Shown: positions 17,344 to 26,153, counted from the stretch's first letter. The stretch: DNA of 64,000 nucleotides from an uncultured Actinomycetes bacterium (GCA_937926105.1 CALANS010000210.1:1-64000); one strand, 5' to 3'. Program-made: numbers and translations. The notes: generated from the letters alone by a model not told the origin.

Positions 17344-18675
17344 TCAGCGAAGCTGTCTCACCGCATCTCGGAAGGCCGCGATCGTCTCGGCGATGTCGTC
17401 GGCGCCATGCACGGTCGAGAGGAAGAGCCGGCCTCGCGGGAGCAGGAATAGCCCGCGTTGCCGGCAAGCGTTGGTCAGCATGTCCCAATATGACCAGTCG
17501 ATCCCTGGTCCGAACGCGACCTCCTGGCCCGCCGCTATCGGCATCATCTGCACGATCGGGCCGAGGTGGTGGGCGTGTAGCGGCGCCCGGAGTTCGGAAA
17601 AGATCGCATTGAGGCCGTCCGCCAGTGACTGCGCGGTATCCTCCAGGGCCGCATACCTACCCGGCTGACGAAGTTGGGTCAGGGTGGCCCGGACCGCGGC
17701 CAGCGCGATGGGATTTCCGTTGTAGGTGCCGGCATGGACGACGCCGTCGAGAACCTGGTCGATGAGCTGCGCCGAACCACCAACGGCGCTCTGTGAGAAG
17801 CCACCTGCGATGGCCTTCGCGAAGACGACGAGGTCTGGTACCACTCCGAATCTTTCGGTGCTACCGCCGAGTGCGATCCGAAACCCCGCGATCACATCGT
17901 CAAAGATCAGCACCACGTTGTTGGCGGTGCACGCGGATCGCACTGCCTCCAGGTAGCCGGCCGGCGGTTCTATCAGCCCATAGTTGCTCATGATGGGGTC
18001 GATGAGCACGCCCGCGACGCCTTCGGCCGCCGCATGGCTCAGCACCTCGGTCACGGAGCTCACGTCGCCGAAGGGCAGCACAATCAGATCCTGCTGGGCG
18101 GCGACGCTCTGACCCTTGCTGTTGCTGGTCGCCGCCGTTCCGGCAGTGTGGGAGCTGTAGCTGGCCAGCACACTGTCGGTCCAACCGTGGTAGCCGCCGA
18201 CAAATTTGATGATCTTCGTGCGACCGGTGTGCGCCCGGGCCAGGCGCATCGCGACATGCACCGCCTCGGTACCCGTGTTGCTCCAGAGGATCCGCTGCAG
18301 CCCGGGTACCGATTCGATCACCATCTCCGCGGCGGTGTACTCCAGGCGGTGCCCGGTGCCGTAGAGGCTGCCGAGCTCAAGCTGGTCGCGCACCGCGTGG
18401 ATCAGCTCGGGGTGGGAGTGCCCGAGGATGAGGGGGCCCCACCCCATGACGTAATCGATGTATTCGCGGCCATCGACATCCCAGACCCGACACCCCTGAC
18501 CTCGTTCGACGAACAGTGGCCAGGGCATGATCGTTCGGCGCAGCCCGGAACTCACGCCGCCTCCTACCGACTGTGCGCACCGGTCCCAGAGCTCGCTGGA
18601 CCCATCCGCGGGGGGCTCGCCGGCGCTGGACTGCAGGCCGCCCACCTCGCGCCGCATGCCATCCATGGATCCCAC
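17344..18675 (-). CDS. Class III PLP-dependent aminotransferase (glutamate-1-semialdehyde aminomutase-like)
   Basis: A 443-residue fold-I aminotransferase. Markers are the substrate-phosphate region SNTGTEAVHVAMRLAR (132-147), GGYHGWTD (160-167), the cofactor Asp259 in IFDDVIAGFR and the PLP lysine Lys287 in VVFAKAIAGGF. Overall it resembles GSA-aminomutase-like transaminases, which often act on amino acids, polyamines or beta-amino acids. No other haem-pathway genes are near, so a hemL role is unlikely. It is the first gene upstream of the PotDBCA-like transporter and divergent from the PucR regulator, which suggests it transaminates the imported amine. Confidence 0.82.
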   Translation of the reverse strand: MGSMDGMRREVGGLQSSAGEPPADGSSELWDRCAQSVGGGVSSGLRRTIMPWPLFVERGQGCRVWDVDGREYIDYVMGWGPLILGHSHPELIHAVRDQLELGSLYGTGHRLEYTAAEMVIESVPGLQRILWSNTGTEAVHVAMRLARAHTGRTKIIKFVGGYHGWTDSVLASYSSHTAGTAATSNSKGQSVAAQQDLIVLPFGDVSSVTEVLSHAAAEGVAGVLIDPIMSNYGLIEPPAGYLEAVRSACTANNVVLIFDDVIAGFRIALGGSTERFGVVPDLVVFAKAIAGGFSQSAVGGSAQLIDQVLDGVVHAGTYNGNPIALAAVRATLTQLRQPGRYAALEDTAQSLADGLNAIFSELRAPLHAHHLGPIVQMMPIAAGQEVAFGPGIDWSYWDMLTNACRQRGLFLLPRGRLFLSTVHGADDIAETIAAFRDAVRQLR

Positions 18676-19159
18676 CGCGCGGTCCTTCCATCCATCGTTT
18701 TCGACAGCTGCCCACCGGAGCGGCCGGTGACATGGCCCGAAGCAAACCGGCTCCCTGGTCCAGTGTCACTCGCCGCATCGGCGATCTGGTGACCGTGCCG
18801 TATCCTAGATGGACAGCATGGTGCCGGAGCCGCTCGGGTGTGGTCGCTCCCCGGGGCGTTGGCGGCCTGGACGCCTTCCGGGCGGCGGTGCCGCACGTGA
18901 CCCCGGATCTCCTCGGTCGAACTGGCGTGCAGGCAGCGCCGAGGCATCCGTCTCGGGGATGCGCTGCGTCAGGGCCCGTTTCTACTTGTCCATGGCGTAC
19001 AGGTACTTTCAGCGAGATGGACAACTCGGTGGACCTCGCGACGCCGAATCGCGAGGATTCGAGCGATCCCTCCGGTTGCGGTGGCTGTTGTCCGCCTTCG
19101 TGGTACCGGCGGGAGGCTGATGCGATGACGGATGCGATGACAGATGCACATGGAGCCGT
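18676..19159. promoter_or_regulatory. Divergent intergenic region, aminotransferase/pucR, with a 7-bp inverted repeat
   Basis: This 484-base gap separates the aminotransferase-transporter operon from pucR and must hold both promoters. A symmetric site CCTCGCG (19034-19040), nine-base spacer, CGCGAGG (19050-19056) lies about 105 bases before pucR and is a candidate PucR operator. Near pucR is an imperfect 12-base tandem (GATGCGATGAC twice, about 19119-19141). No convincing coding sequence is visible. Confidence 0.45.
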
Positions 19160-20734
19160 ATGTCGACGCTGGCATTGAGGGACGTCCTGGCTATTCCAGG
19201 GCTGGGGCTGAGCATGATCGGCGCGGACCACTCGCGCGATGCGGAGGTCCGGTGGGCCCATGTGAGCGAGCTTGTCGATCCCTCGCCGTGGATGTTGGGT
19301 GGCGAGTTCCTATTGACCACGGGAGTGAATCTGCCAACGGCGGCAGACGCCTGCCGTGACTACTGCGCCCGGCTGGTCAATGCCGGCATCGTTGCGTTGG
19401 GATTCAGTTTCGGCCCCCTGCTCGCCCACGAGGTCGTGCCGCAGTCGCTGCGGGCGGGCGCGGAGGCGGCCGGACTCACCCTGGTCGGCGTTCCCGAGAA
19501 CACGCTGCTGCAATCGGTGGTGCACGCCGTCGCCGATCTGATCCACGAGCGGGCAGAGAATCCGGTTCGAAAGGTGCTGGGAACGGTTCGCAAGCTGAAT
19601 GAATCCGCCACGGTACCCGACGGAATTAACCGGACCGTGGCATTGCTCAGCGAGGAAGTCGGCATTGATGCCGTTGTCTATAACGAGTGGTTGCGGCCCG
19701 TTGCGGCCGCCAATGCGCTCATTCACGAACAGTTCGATCCGTTGCGCGGACGTTTTCGGAAGCAGCTTGCCCGCGGCATGCGGTGGTCGATGACGACCGA
19801 CGACGGGGTGGCGTCGATGATCGCGCTGCCGCTGGGCATCGAGGGGCGGTTACGGGGAATTCTTGCCGTGCGCAAGACCGGGCAATTCGACACCTCTGAT
19901 CGGCTCGTGATCGGCACCGCGGTATCACTGTGCAGCGTGTTGATGGAATTGCGTGCCGCACATCGGGCACCCGAGCGGGCTGCCCGGGCGCGGCTGCTGG
20001 ACGACTTGCTATCCGGTGAGCTCAGCGCGCCCGAGGCGGCGTCCAATCTGGCCCGGGCGGGCCTCCGTGCCGATTCTTTCGCAGTATTGGTGTCGACGTG
20101 CGATGCGGATCGAGAGCCGTTGCCGTCGGTCGTTGCGGCGGCATCGGATCATGCGTCCGATCTGTTGATGAGCGCGGATACCCAGCCCGCCGTCGTGATC
20201 CTCTGCGATCCGCACCATATTCAGGAAATGCTGGCGGACTTGGAATTGCCACGGCCGCACCGCGTCGGTGTCAGTGGCGTTGTCGGTGTCGATTCATTAG
20301 CTGTCGGCTTCCGCCAGGCTTGTTTTGCACTTGATGTCGCCACATCGCGTGGCGAGGTGAGCGCGTGGCATTCCAGTTTGTTGGGTTATCGGACCCTGTT
20401 GACCGTCGGCGACAGCGCGCTGCGCGCGTCTTTCGTCAACGAGGTTCTCGGCGTGCTCGGCAAACCGGACCGGCAGGGTAAGCAGGAGTTGTTGGACACC
20501 CTTGCTGCGTATTGTCGCTGCGGGGGGCGGCTGGAGGAGGCTGCCGAGCAACTGGGCGTGCATCGACACACGATGCGGGCGCGTATCCGCCGCATCAGTG
20601 AATTAACCGGGCGGAGCCTGGAGGGCGGTCAGGACCTGTTCGAGTTGTGGTTGGCAATCGAGCTGCGGGGCCTCGGCGAGCCGCCTGTCCATCCAGGTCG
20701 CGGCCACGCCAGTGAGCGAGATTCCGGCGCATAA
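19160..20734 (+). CDS. PucR-family transcriptional regulator
   Basis: A 524-residue regulator. The N-terminal PucR domain (about 1-125) starts LALRDVLAIPGLGLSMIGAD with the family's GGEFLLTTGV. A GAF-like middle region (about 140-270) is followed by a GGDEF-like/CdaR region. The C-terminal HTH_30 domain is ELLDTLAAYCRCGGRLEEAA then LGVHRHTMRARIRRI. ATG 19160 follows GGAG. PucR/CdaR proteins usually activate purine, sugar-acid or amino-compound catabolic genes in response to the substrate. Divergence from the aminotransferase-transporter operon strongly suggests that operon is its target. Confidence 0.88.
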   Translation: MSTLALRDVLAIPGLGLSMIGADHSRDAEVRWAHVSELVDPSPWMLGGEFLLTTGVNLPTAADACRDYCARLVNAGIVALGFSFGPLLAHEVVPQSLRAGAEAAGLTLVGVPENTLLQSVVHAVADLIHERAENPVRKVLGTVRKLNESATVPDGINRTVALLSEEVGIDAVVYNEWLRPVAAANALIHEQFDPLRGRFRKQLARGMRWSMTTDDGVASMIALPLGIEGRLRGILAVRKTGQFDTSDRLVIGTAVSLCSVLMELRAAHRAPERAARARLLDDLLSGELSAPEAASNLARAGLRADSFAVLVSTCDADREPLPSVVAAASDHASDLLMSADTQPAVVILCDPHHIQEMLADLELPRPHRVGVSGVVGVDSLAVGFRQACFALDVATSRGEVSAWHSSLLGYRTLLTVGDSALRASFVNEVLGVLGKPDRQGKQELLDTLAAYCRCGGRLEEAAEQLGVHRHTMRARIRRISELTGRSLEGGQDLFELWLAIELRGLGEPPVHPGRGHASERDSGA

Positions 20735-20843
20735 CGGACGACGGGCCTGCCGGCTCGGGCTCGCCGGAGCCGCCTGCGGGATTCCTGACGCGGGTGGGCG
20801 ACCCGCGCGGCAACGGCCGGTGGCAGCCCCGGTCCGCCCCCGT

Positions 20844-21611
20844 TCACCCGGCCGCGGTGAGCACCGTCGAGCCATCCGCCGCGACCACGTCGATGCGGCC
20901 GATCTGACCCATCGGCACCGAGGTGCCGCCGGTGAAGACGGTGTCCTGCCCGCCGGCCACCGCCCAGGACCCGACGTCGTGCACCGAGCCTGCGGTGTCG
21001 ATCACCCGTAGCGAGTACACCGACGCCCCGGGGCGTGTCGGATACTCGGAACCACCGACGCCCCCGGGGCCCCCTGTCCCCGCAGAACCAGACCCGCCGG
21101 TGCTGGTCAGCGCCGTCTGGTAGTGGCAGTGCAGCGTGATCTTGGTGCCCCACGGCATGCCCGTCACCGTCGCAGTGGCCCGGACCGCGCCGCCGTCGAG
21201 AGGGCTCATCGCCATCACCTGCCCGTCGGCTGACGTGCCCGGCGGAGATCCGGGTGACCCTCCGGATCCGTCGGTGACGAGGACGACGGCGAGTGCCGCC
21301 ACGGCCGCCGCGGCGATCCCGCCCGCCACGGCGAGCAGCAGCCGGCGCCGGCGATCCCGCCGAGCGGCGCGGGTCAGCAGGCCGGGCAGCAGGGTGTCCG
21401 GCGGCGCTGCACCCGCCGGAACCAGCCCGGACACGTCGCTTTCGGACACCGTTCCGAGTGCCTGGACCACCGGTCGCAGCTGCGCCAACTCCGCCCGACA
21501 GTCCGTGCACCCGACCAGATGTGCGTCGAATGCCACCCGCTCCGCCTCGTCGAGCGCGCCCAGCAGGTAGGGGCCGACCGCATGCCGGAAGCGCTCGTCA
21601 CTGCACGTCAT
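20844..21611 (-). CDS. Anti-sigma factor (RskA-like, zinc-finger ZAS domain)
   Basis: A 255-residue membrane protein from ATG 21611, overlapping the sigma-factor stop by four bases. The N-terminal domain TCSDERFRHAVGPYLLGALD carries HLVGCTDCRAEL (HxxxCxxC zinc motif). One transmembrane helix lies at about 100-122 (LLLAVAGGIAAAAVAALAVV). The extracytoplasmic C-terminal domain resembles RskA (VTGMPWGTKITLHCHY, DTAGSVHDVGSWAV). Family members hold an ECF sigma factor at the membrane and release it on regulated proteolysis. The inducing signal cannot be inferred. Confidence 0.88.
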   Translation of the reverse strand: MTCSDERFRHAVGPYLLGALDEAERVAFDAHLVGCTDCRAELAQLRPVVQALGTVSESDVSGLVPAGAAPPDTLLPGLLTRAARRDRRRRLLLAVAGGIAAAAVAALAVVLVTDGSGGSPGSPPGTSADGQVMAMSPLDGGAVRATATVTGMPWGTKITLHCHYQTALTSTGGSGSAGTGGPGGVGGSEYPTRPGASVYSLRVIDTAGSVHDVGSWAVAGGQDTVFTGGTSVPMGQIGRIDVVAADGSTVLTAAG

Positions 21612-22132
21612 GCCCACCCTCCCTGTTCCACCAGCGCCGTCCGTAATGCCCGCAACGCGTAGTGCGTTCGCGACTTGACCGTGCCCTCCGCGATTCCGAG
21701 CGTCGCCGCGGCTTGCGCCACCGACGCGCCCCGGAAGTAGCACTCCAGTAGCACGGCCCGATGCTCCGCCGACAGGGTGCGCAGCGCATCCAGCACCACG
21801 GCCCGGTCGGCCAACGGTTCCGTGGGGTCGGCCGCCGTTGGCTCGGGCGGCCGCGCCGTCACCACCTCGGGTCGGCGGTGCTCCCGCCGGCGCTGGTCGA
21901 TGACGATTCGCCGCGCGACGGTGAACAGCCACCCTCGGATCGAAGCGGTTTCCGGGTCGAGCACCGCCGGGTGTTGCCAGGCACGCAGCAGGGTCTCCTG
22001 CACGACGTCCTGCGCCGCCGCCTCGTCACCGCCGAGTAGCCGCACCGCGAATCCCCACAGCGCGGCGGCGTGCTCGTCGTGCAGGCGGCGCAGCAGTTCC
22101 GCGTCGGTGGGTCGCGCCAGGCCGGCGATCAT
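21608..22132 (-). CDS. ECF-type RNA polymerase sigma factor (SigK/SigL-like)
   Basis: A 174-residue ECF sigma factor. Region 2 contains LRRLHDEHAAALWGFAVRLL and AQDVVQETLLRAWQHP, with core-binding and -10 recognition residues through GWLFTVARRIVIDQRR. Region 4 is LRTLSAEHRAVLLECYFRGA then SVAQAAATLGIAEGTVKSRT. ATG 22132 overlaps the upstream membrane-protein gene by four bases and the TGA overlaps the anti-sigma start, so three proteins are translationally coupled. The cognate regulator is the next gene. Confidence 0.92.
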   Translation of the reverse strand: MIAGLARPTDAELLRRLHDEHAAALWGFAVRLLGGDEAAAQDVVQETLLRAWQHPAVLDPETASIRGWLFTVARRIVIDQRRREHRRPEVVTARPPEPTAADPTEPLADRAVVLDALRTLSAEHRAVLLECYFRGASVAQAAATLGIAEGTVKSRTHYALRALRTALVEQGGWA

Positions 22133-22605
22133 GGCACCCCGACCGTCTCCCCCACTCGCCGCGACGCGCCACCCGGGGCCTCGCGGGTTCGCCGGGCGCT
22201 CAGCAGCATTCCCGTCACCGCCAGGCCGCACGTCACCGCCAGGTGCTCGGCGACCTCGGCGAGCATCACGGACCATCCGCCGGTGACCTCCCGGACTCCG
22301 AACAGGCCGAACAGCACGGACCACCAGTATGCGACCACCGTGGTGGCGGCGAAGCCAGCCGCCAGCAGCGCCGGCAGCCAATGCGACCAGATGAGCACGG
22401 CGACGCCAAGCCCCAGCCCCGCGATGGCATTGAGCAGGAACAGCGGACCGATGACGGGAATGTCGGAAAACCCGGCTCCGTATAGGTCCAGGTGGACCAC
22501 GGCGGAGGCGAGCACACCGGCGGCGGTGAGGCCGCGTAGCACCTCGAGCAGCGGCCGTGGTCGGCCGGCGGGGCGGGGCTCGGTGGGTGGGTGATCGGTG
22601 GGCAT
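22129..22605 (-). CDS. Four-helix membrane protein coupled to the ECF sigma operon (unknown function)
   Basis: A 158-residue protein with four probable membrane helices: about 24-42, 52-72 (IPVIGPLFLLNAIAGLGLGV), 76-98 and 118-140. The first helix carries a His-Leu-Asp motif (SAVVHLDLYG). Its stop overlaps the sigma-factor start (ATGA), making it the first gene of the operon. I do not recognise a characterised family. Gene order suggests a membrane sensor, stress target or modulator of the sigma/anti-sigma pair, which is inference. Confidence 0.75.
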   Translation of the reverse strand: MPTDHPPTEPRPAGRPRPLLEVLRGLTAAGVLASAVVHLDLYGAGFSDIPVIGPLFLLNAIAGLGLGVAVLIWSHWLPALLAAGFAATTVVAYWWSVLFGLFGVREVTGGWSVMLAEVAEHLAVTCGLAVTGMLLSARRTREAPGGASRRVGETVGVP

Positions 22606-22682
22606 GTCGGTACTACGTCGGGGGCGGCGTCCCGGTTCAGCGCGATCACCGGGGTCGGATTGGTTAGCGCCGGTCGGGCTGG

Positions 22683-23210
22683 CTACCGCCGGTCCGGCTC
22701 GGCGTCGGCCGAGGGGCCGATCAGCCGGGCCACCGGCGACCAGGCCAACAGCCGGGTGCGCTCGAACAGCAACCGCACCAGCAGCGCGCCGAGCAGCACC
22801 GCTACGGCACCCAGCGCCAGGCCGGCTACGACATCTTGCACGTGGTGCACGTGCGCTGCGACCCTGGACCAGGCCAGCACAACCGCGGCGATCGCCAGCA
22901 GCGCGCCGTACCAGCGGTGCCGCAGCGCGATGGCGGTCGCGATCAGCCCCGCTGCCGACGAATGATCCGAGGGGAACCCGTTGTCGGCGGCGTGCGGGAT
23001 CAGCGGTTCGGGGTAGGGAGGCAGGGTGAAGGGTCGCGGATCGCTATACAGCGTGCCGGCGACCTTGATCAGAATGAGCAGGATCACCAGCCCGGCCACG
23101 GCGGAGCAGCCCAGGTACAGCTTGCCCCTGCGGTCCTCGGCGAACAGCCAGACCGCGACAAACCCGGCGACCATGATCCAGATCAGATAGGTCGTCACCC
23201 ATGCGATCAC
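22683..23210 (-). CDS. PAP2-family membrane phosphatase
   Basis: About 175 residues from GTG 23210 (AGGCAG upstream). The frame stays open to 23360 but runs into a repeat element, so that extension is probably not translated. The three PAP2 signatures appear in order: K-x6-RP in KVAGTLYSDPRPF, PSDHSS in NGFPSDHSSAAGL, and SR-x5-H in AWSRVAAHVHHVQDVVAG. Multiple helices flank them. The family dephosphorylates lipid or isoprenoid phosphates such as undecaprenyl pyrophosphate or phosphatidic acid at the outer membrane face. It is downstream of a two-component operon on the same strand but separated by the hairpin repeat. Confidence 0.85.
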   Translation of the reverse strand: MIAWVTTYLIWIMVAGFVAVWLFAEDRRGKLYLGCSAVAGLVILLILIKVAGTLYSDPRPFTLPPYPEPLIPHAADNGFPSDHSSAAGLIATAIALRHRWYGALLAIAAVVLAWSRVAAHVHHVQDVVAGLALGAVAVLLGALLVRLLFERTRLLAWSPVARLIGPSADAEPDRR

Positions 23211-23270
23211 GTCTGCCTGCTTCCACGTCGTGGCCGCGCGAGTGCGGCCTGGGCAACGATACCCAGTGGT

Positions 23271-23383
23271 GAGTCTGAAATTCTGCCCCTGGATTGCTTG
23301 CCGTTTCGACCGCACCCGCCTGACCTGCGGCGATGGTAAGGGGGCGGAGCGAGCTTCCAATCCAGGGGCAGAATTTCAGACTC
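23271..23383. repeat. Intergenic hairpin element, copy 1 (26-bp perfect arms)
   Basis: Arms 23271-23296 and 23358-23383 are perfect 26-bp inverted repeats, with GAGTCTGAAATTCTGCCCCT at the outer end. The centre contains GACCTGCG (23322-23329). It lies eight bases after the response-regulator stop and before the PAP2 gene. Copies 2 (31965-32051) and 3 (36962-37074) share arms and core; copy 3 has identical arm-to-core spacing. It could be a terminator, a REP-like sequence or a non-autonomous mobile element. Confidence 0.85.
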
Positions 23384-23391
23384 GGACCCGT

Positions 23392-24060
23392 TCAGCACAG
23401 CCCCGCGTCGTGCACCAGCAGCGCGACCTGGGTCCGGTTGGTCACCCCGAGCTTGACCATCACCCGGGACACATGCGCCTTCACGGTCGCGACGCTCAGG
23501 TCCAGCCGCGCCCCGATCTCGGCGTTGCTATCCCCGGCGGCCATGGCCAGCGCCACGTCTCGCTCCCGAACCGTCAGCTCGTCCAGTGCTCCGCGGGCCC
23601 GTCGCCGGGTGGCGGCCTGCCCCGCGGCTCGATCCATCAACCGGCGAGTCAGCGACGGCGCCAGGATGGGGTCGCCGGCCATCACCCGGTCGATCGCCTC
23701 CACGATGCGCTCCGGCGGGGCGTCCTTGAGCAGGAACCCGTCCGCGCCGGCCCGCAGCGCCTCCAGCAGGTTGTCGTCGGTGTCGTAGGTGGTCAGCACG
23801 ATCACGTGCGGCGCCTCGGGCCGCGCCCGCAACCGGCGGGTGGCCGTGATGCCGTCCACCCGGGGCATTCGAATGTCCATCAAGACCACGTCGGGTGCGT
23901 GCGCGGCGATCGCCTCTGGCACCGCGGCCCCATCGTCGGCGCCGCCCACCACCCGGATGCCGGGCTCGCCGCCCGCGCCGTCCAACATCATCGTCAGCGC
24001 CGAGCGCACCAAGGCGTCGTCGTCCACCAGCAGCACGCGGATCGGCCGGCCGGTGCTCAT
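23392..24060 (-). CDS. NarL/FixJ-type response regulator of a two-component system
   Basis: A 222-residue regulator. The receiver has the acidic pocket VDDD, phospho-acceptor Asp62 in LMDIRMPRVDG, and GADGFLLKDAPPE with the conserved Lys. The LuxR HTH is ELTVRERDVALAMAAG then NAEIGARLDLSVATVKAHVS. ATG 24060 overlaps the kinase stop (ATGA); an in-frame ATG at 24069 is less likely. It is phosphorylated by the kinase at 24057-25316. Copy 1 of the hairpin element directly follows the stop codon. Confidence 0.92.
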   Translation of the reverse strand: MSTGRPIRVLLVDDDALVRSALTMMLDGAGGEPGIRVVGGADDGAAVPEAIAAHAPDVVLMDIRMPRVDGITATRRLRARPEAPHVIVLTTYDTDDNLLEALRAGADGFLLKDAPPERIVEAIDRVMAGDPILAPSLTRRLMDRAAGQAATRRRARGALDELTVRERDVALAMAAGDSNAEIGARLDLSVATVKAHVSRVMVKLGVTNRTQVALLVHDAGLC

Positions 24061-25316
24061 TCGGGCCATGGTAGCCAGGCGGTCACCCGGAACCCGCCGT
24101 CGGCGGCGACGGTGTGCTCTAGGTGCCCGCCGGCCAGCCGGGCGCGCTCGGCCAGTCCTACCAGCCCGGTGCCGGTGCCGGGGATCGACGCTGCCGGCCC
24201 CGGGCGCCTCGGATTGCTCACGGTGACGCTGACTCCGGATCCCGGCCCCCCGGACACCTCGACGGTGACGGGGCTGCCGGGGGCGTGCTTGCGCGCATTG
24301 GTCAGCCCCTCTTGCACGATGCGGTAGGCGGTCCGGCCGGCCATCGCCGGCACCGGCTGCGCCGCATCGACCGTGTCGACCAGCTCGATCGGCATGCCAG
24401 CGGCCCGGGACTCCTCCACCAGCGCCGGAAGGTCGGCCAGCGTGGGCTGGGGCCGGCGGGTGTGCGGCGGCCCGCCCGGGGGCGCATCCGCAGGGTCGCC
24501 ACCTCCGGCTGCGTGCGGGTCGTCGGCGCGCAGTACCCCGATCACCGCCCGCAGGTCTTCCAGCGCATCGTGTACCCCGGCACGGACCACCCCGGCCGCC
24601 GCCGCGAGGCGTTCCGGTGGAGCGTCCGGCCGATACTCCAACGCGCCGGCATGGGTAGCCAGCAGCGACAGCCGATGTGCCAGCACGTCGTGCATCTCGC
24701 GCGCGATCCGGGTGCGCTCCGCCATCCGCGCCTCGGCGATCTTCCGGGCCTGCTCGGCCTCGGCGGCGGCGGCCCGTTCCCGCAGTGACCACAGCAGCGA
24801 CTGCTGGGCCCGCAACAGTGCGCCCACCCCGACCAGGGCGGCGTGCGCCACCACATCCAGCACCAGCCACCACGTGTAGGACAGCCCACCGACCGGCCGC
24901 CAGCCACCTCGAACCGCGTGCGCGGCCACGTCGATCGCCGCGACCACCAGCGCGTCCCGCAGCGGCCGGCGCTGCGCGACGGTCAGCACCCCCAGGGTGG
25001 CCGGCGGTGTGGCCGTCGGCGACAGCGCGGCGAGCACCGCCAGCAGCACCGCCGCCGGGGGCGGGTCGCGCAGCAGCCAGGGCAGCAGCGCCAGCGCCGC
25101 GCCCGCGCAGACATAGTCCACCGTCAGCAGGGCGACCGACGCGTGCTGGCCGATCTGCGTGACCAGGGTGAGCCCGACCAGCACCCCCATCGCGAGCAGG
25201 ATCGCGCCCAGCGCCCACCGCGGCGGTCGGGAGAGGCGGCGGTCCGCTTCGCCGGCGGGAGCCGGTTCGGCGCGCGACCGGCCGATCCCGTTCCTCGCCG
25301 AGTCACTCGTCGTCAT
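24057..25316 (-). CDS. Membrane sensor histidine kinase (HisKA_3 type)
   Basis: A 419-residue kinase from ATG 25316. Hydrophobic segments fill about 30-165, then a coiled linker (AAAEAEQARKIAEARMAE). The HisKA_3 site is RTRIAREMHDVLAHRLSLLA (His in MHDVLAH). The ATPase domain has N-box EGLTNARKHAPG and G-box GTGTGLVGLAERARLAGG. This is the DesK/NarX class that partners NarL-type regulators; the partner is the overlapping gene. The stimulus is unknown; little is exposed outside the membrane. Confidence 0.9.
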   Translation of the reverse strand: MTTSDSARNGIGRSRAEPAPAGEADRRLSRPPRWALGAILLAMGVLVGLTLVTQIGQHASVALLTVDYVCAGAALALLPWLLRDPPPAAVLLAVLAALSPTATPPATLGVLTVAQRRPLRDALVVAAIDVAAHAVRGGWRPVGGLSYTWWLVLDVVAHAALVGVGALLRAQQSLLWSLRERAAAAEAEQARKIAEARMAERTRIAREMHDVLAHRLSLLATHAGALEYRPDAPPERLAAAAGVVRAGVHDALEDLRAVIGVLRADDPHAAGGGDPADAPPGGPPHTRRPQPTLADLPALVEESRAAGMPIELVDTVDAAQPVPAMAGRTAYRIVQEGLTNARKHAPGSPVTVEVSGGPGSGVSVTVSNPRRPGPAASIPGTGTGLVGLAERARLAGGHLEHTVAADGGFRVTAWLPWPE

Positions 25317-25446
25317 GCGAGCGGACGCTACGTAGCCTGCGCCCGGCCAACCAGCGACCAAAGTCGGGGGTCCGCCCACCCTCCGACGGGCTCGGCCGGG
25401 CCGGTCGGCCGATGCCGTCGCGCGGCCCGCCCGGCACCGTGGCGGC

Positions 25447-26148
25447 ATGACGACATCGACTCCCGCCGCCATCACCGGCCGCCGGCTGCTGCTCGACGTG
25501 GCGGCTCCGTTCGCGCTCTACTACCTGCTCCATGCCTGCGGGCTCTCCGACGTGCTGGCGTTGTCGATCGGCGCGGGCCTGAGCCTGGTGACCACCGGCG
25601 TCGACACGGCGCGCCGGCATCGGATCGAGGCCTTCAGCGCGATCACGGTGCTCGCCTTGGTGGCCGGACTGCTGGTCGCCCTGATCAGCGGGGACCCCCG
25701 GGAGCTGCTGATCCGCAACGCCTGGATCAGCGCGCCGTTCGCGGTGATCACGCTGGCCAGCCTGCGCGCCGACCGGCCGTTGACCTACCTGGCCACCTGG
25801 ATGCTGCTGCGCCGCCGCCGGGAGACTATGGAACGCCTGTGGCGCACCGAGGCTCGGTTCCGGGCGGCCTGGCGGAACATCACCATCATGTGGGGTGTGC
25901 TGGCGCTGGTCGATGCGGCCGCCCGGGTGCTGGTCGCCTACCGGCTGCCGGTGTCCCAGGTGCCCGCGGCCGACGCGGTCATCACGGTGGTGACGATGCT
26001 CGCGCTGCAAGTGCCGACCCACCTGTTCCTGCTCCGATCCGGACTCTGGCTGGACCTGTTCGGGCACCCGAGGACGATGAGGCACCACGACCGGGAGCGG
26101 GTGGTCGCGGCGGCGGGCCGGCCGGAGGATCCGGGTCTGGCAGAGTGA
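25447..26148 (+). CDS. VC0807-like integral membrane protein
   Basis: A 233-residue protein with about five to six helices, including FALYYLLHACGLSDVLALSI, FSAITVLALVAGLLVALISG and ITIMWGVLALVDAAARVLVA. The arrangement resembles the VC0807/intracellular-septation-like family of unknown function. It is divergent from the kinase (130-base gap) and its TGA overlaps a possible GTG start of the aminopeptidase gene. Confidence 0.7.
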   Translation: MTTSTPAAITGRRLLLDVAAPFALYYLLHACGLSDVLALSIGAGLSLVTTGVDTARRHRIEAFSAITVLALVAGLLVALISGDPRELLIRNAWISAPFAVITLASLRADRPLTYLATWMLLRRRRETMERLWRTEARFRAAWRNITIMWGVLALVDAAARVLVAYRLPVSQVPAADAVITVVTMLALQVPTHLFLLRSGLWLDLFGHPRTMRHHDRERVVAAAGRPEDPGLAE

Positions 26149-26153
26149 CGGCC

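Noticed and set aside
17344..18675. hemL (glutamate-1-semialdehyde aminomutase)
   Set aside because: No tetrapyrrole genes nearby; the context of amine import and a PucR regulator fits a catabolic transaminase better.
23211..23360. N-terminal extension of the PAP2 protein
   Set aside because: The extension would be encoded by the hairpin repeat element and is not expected to be translated.
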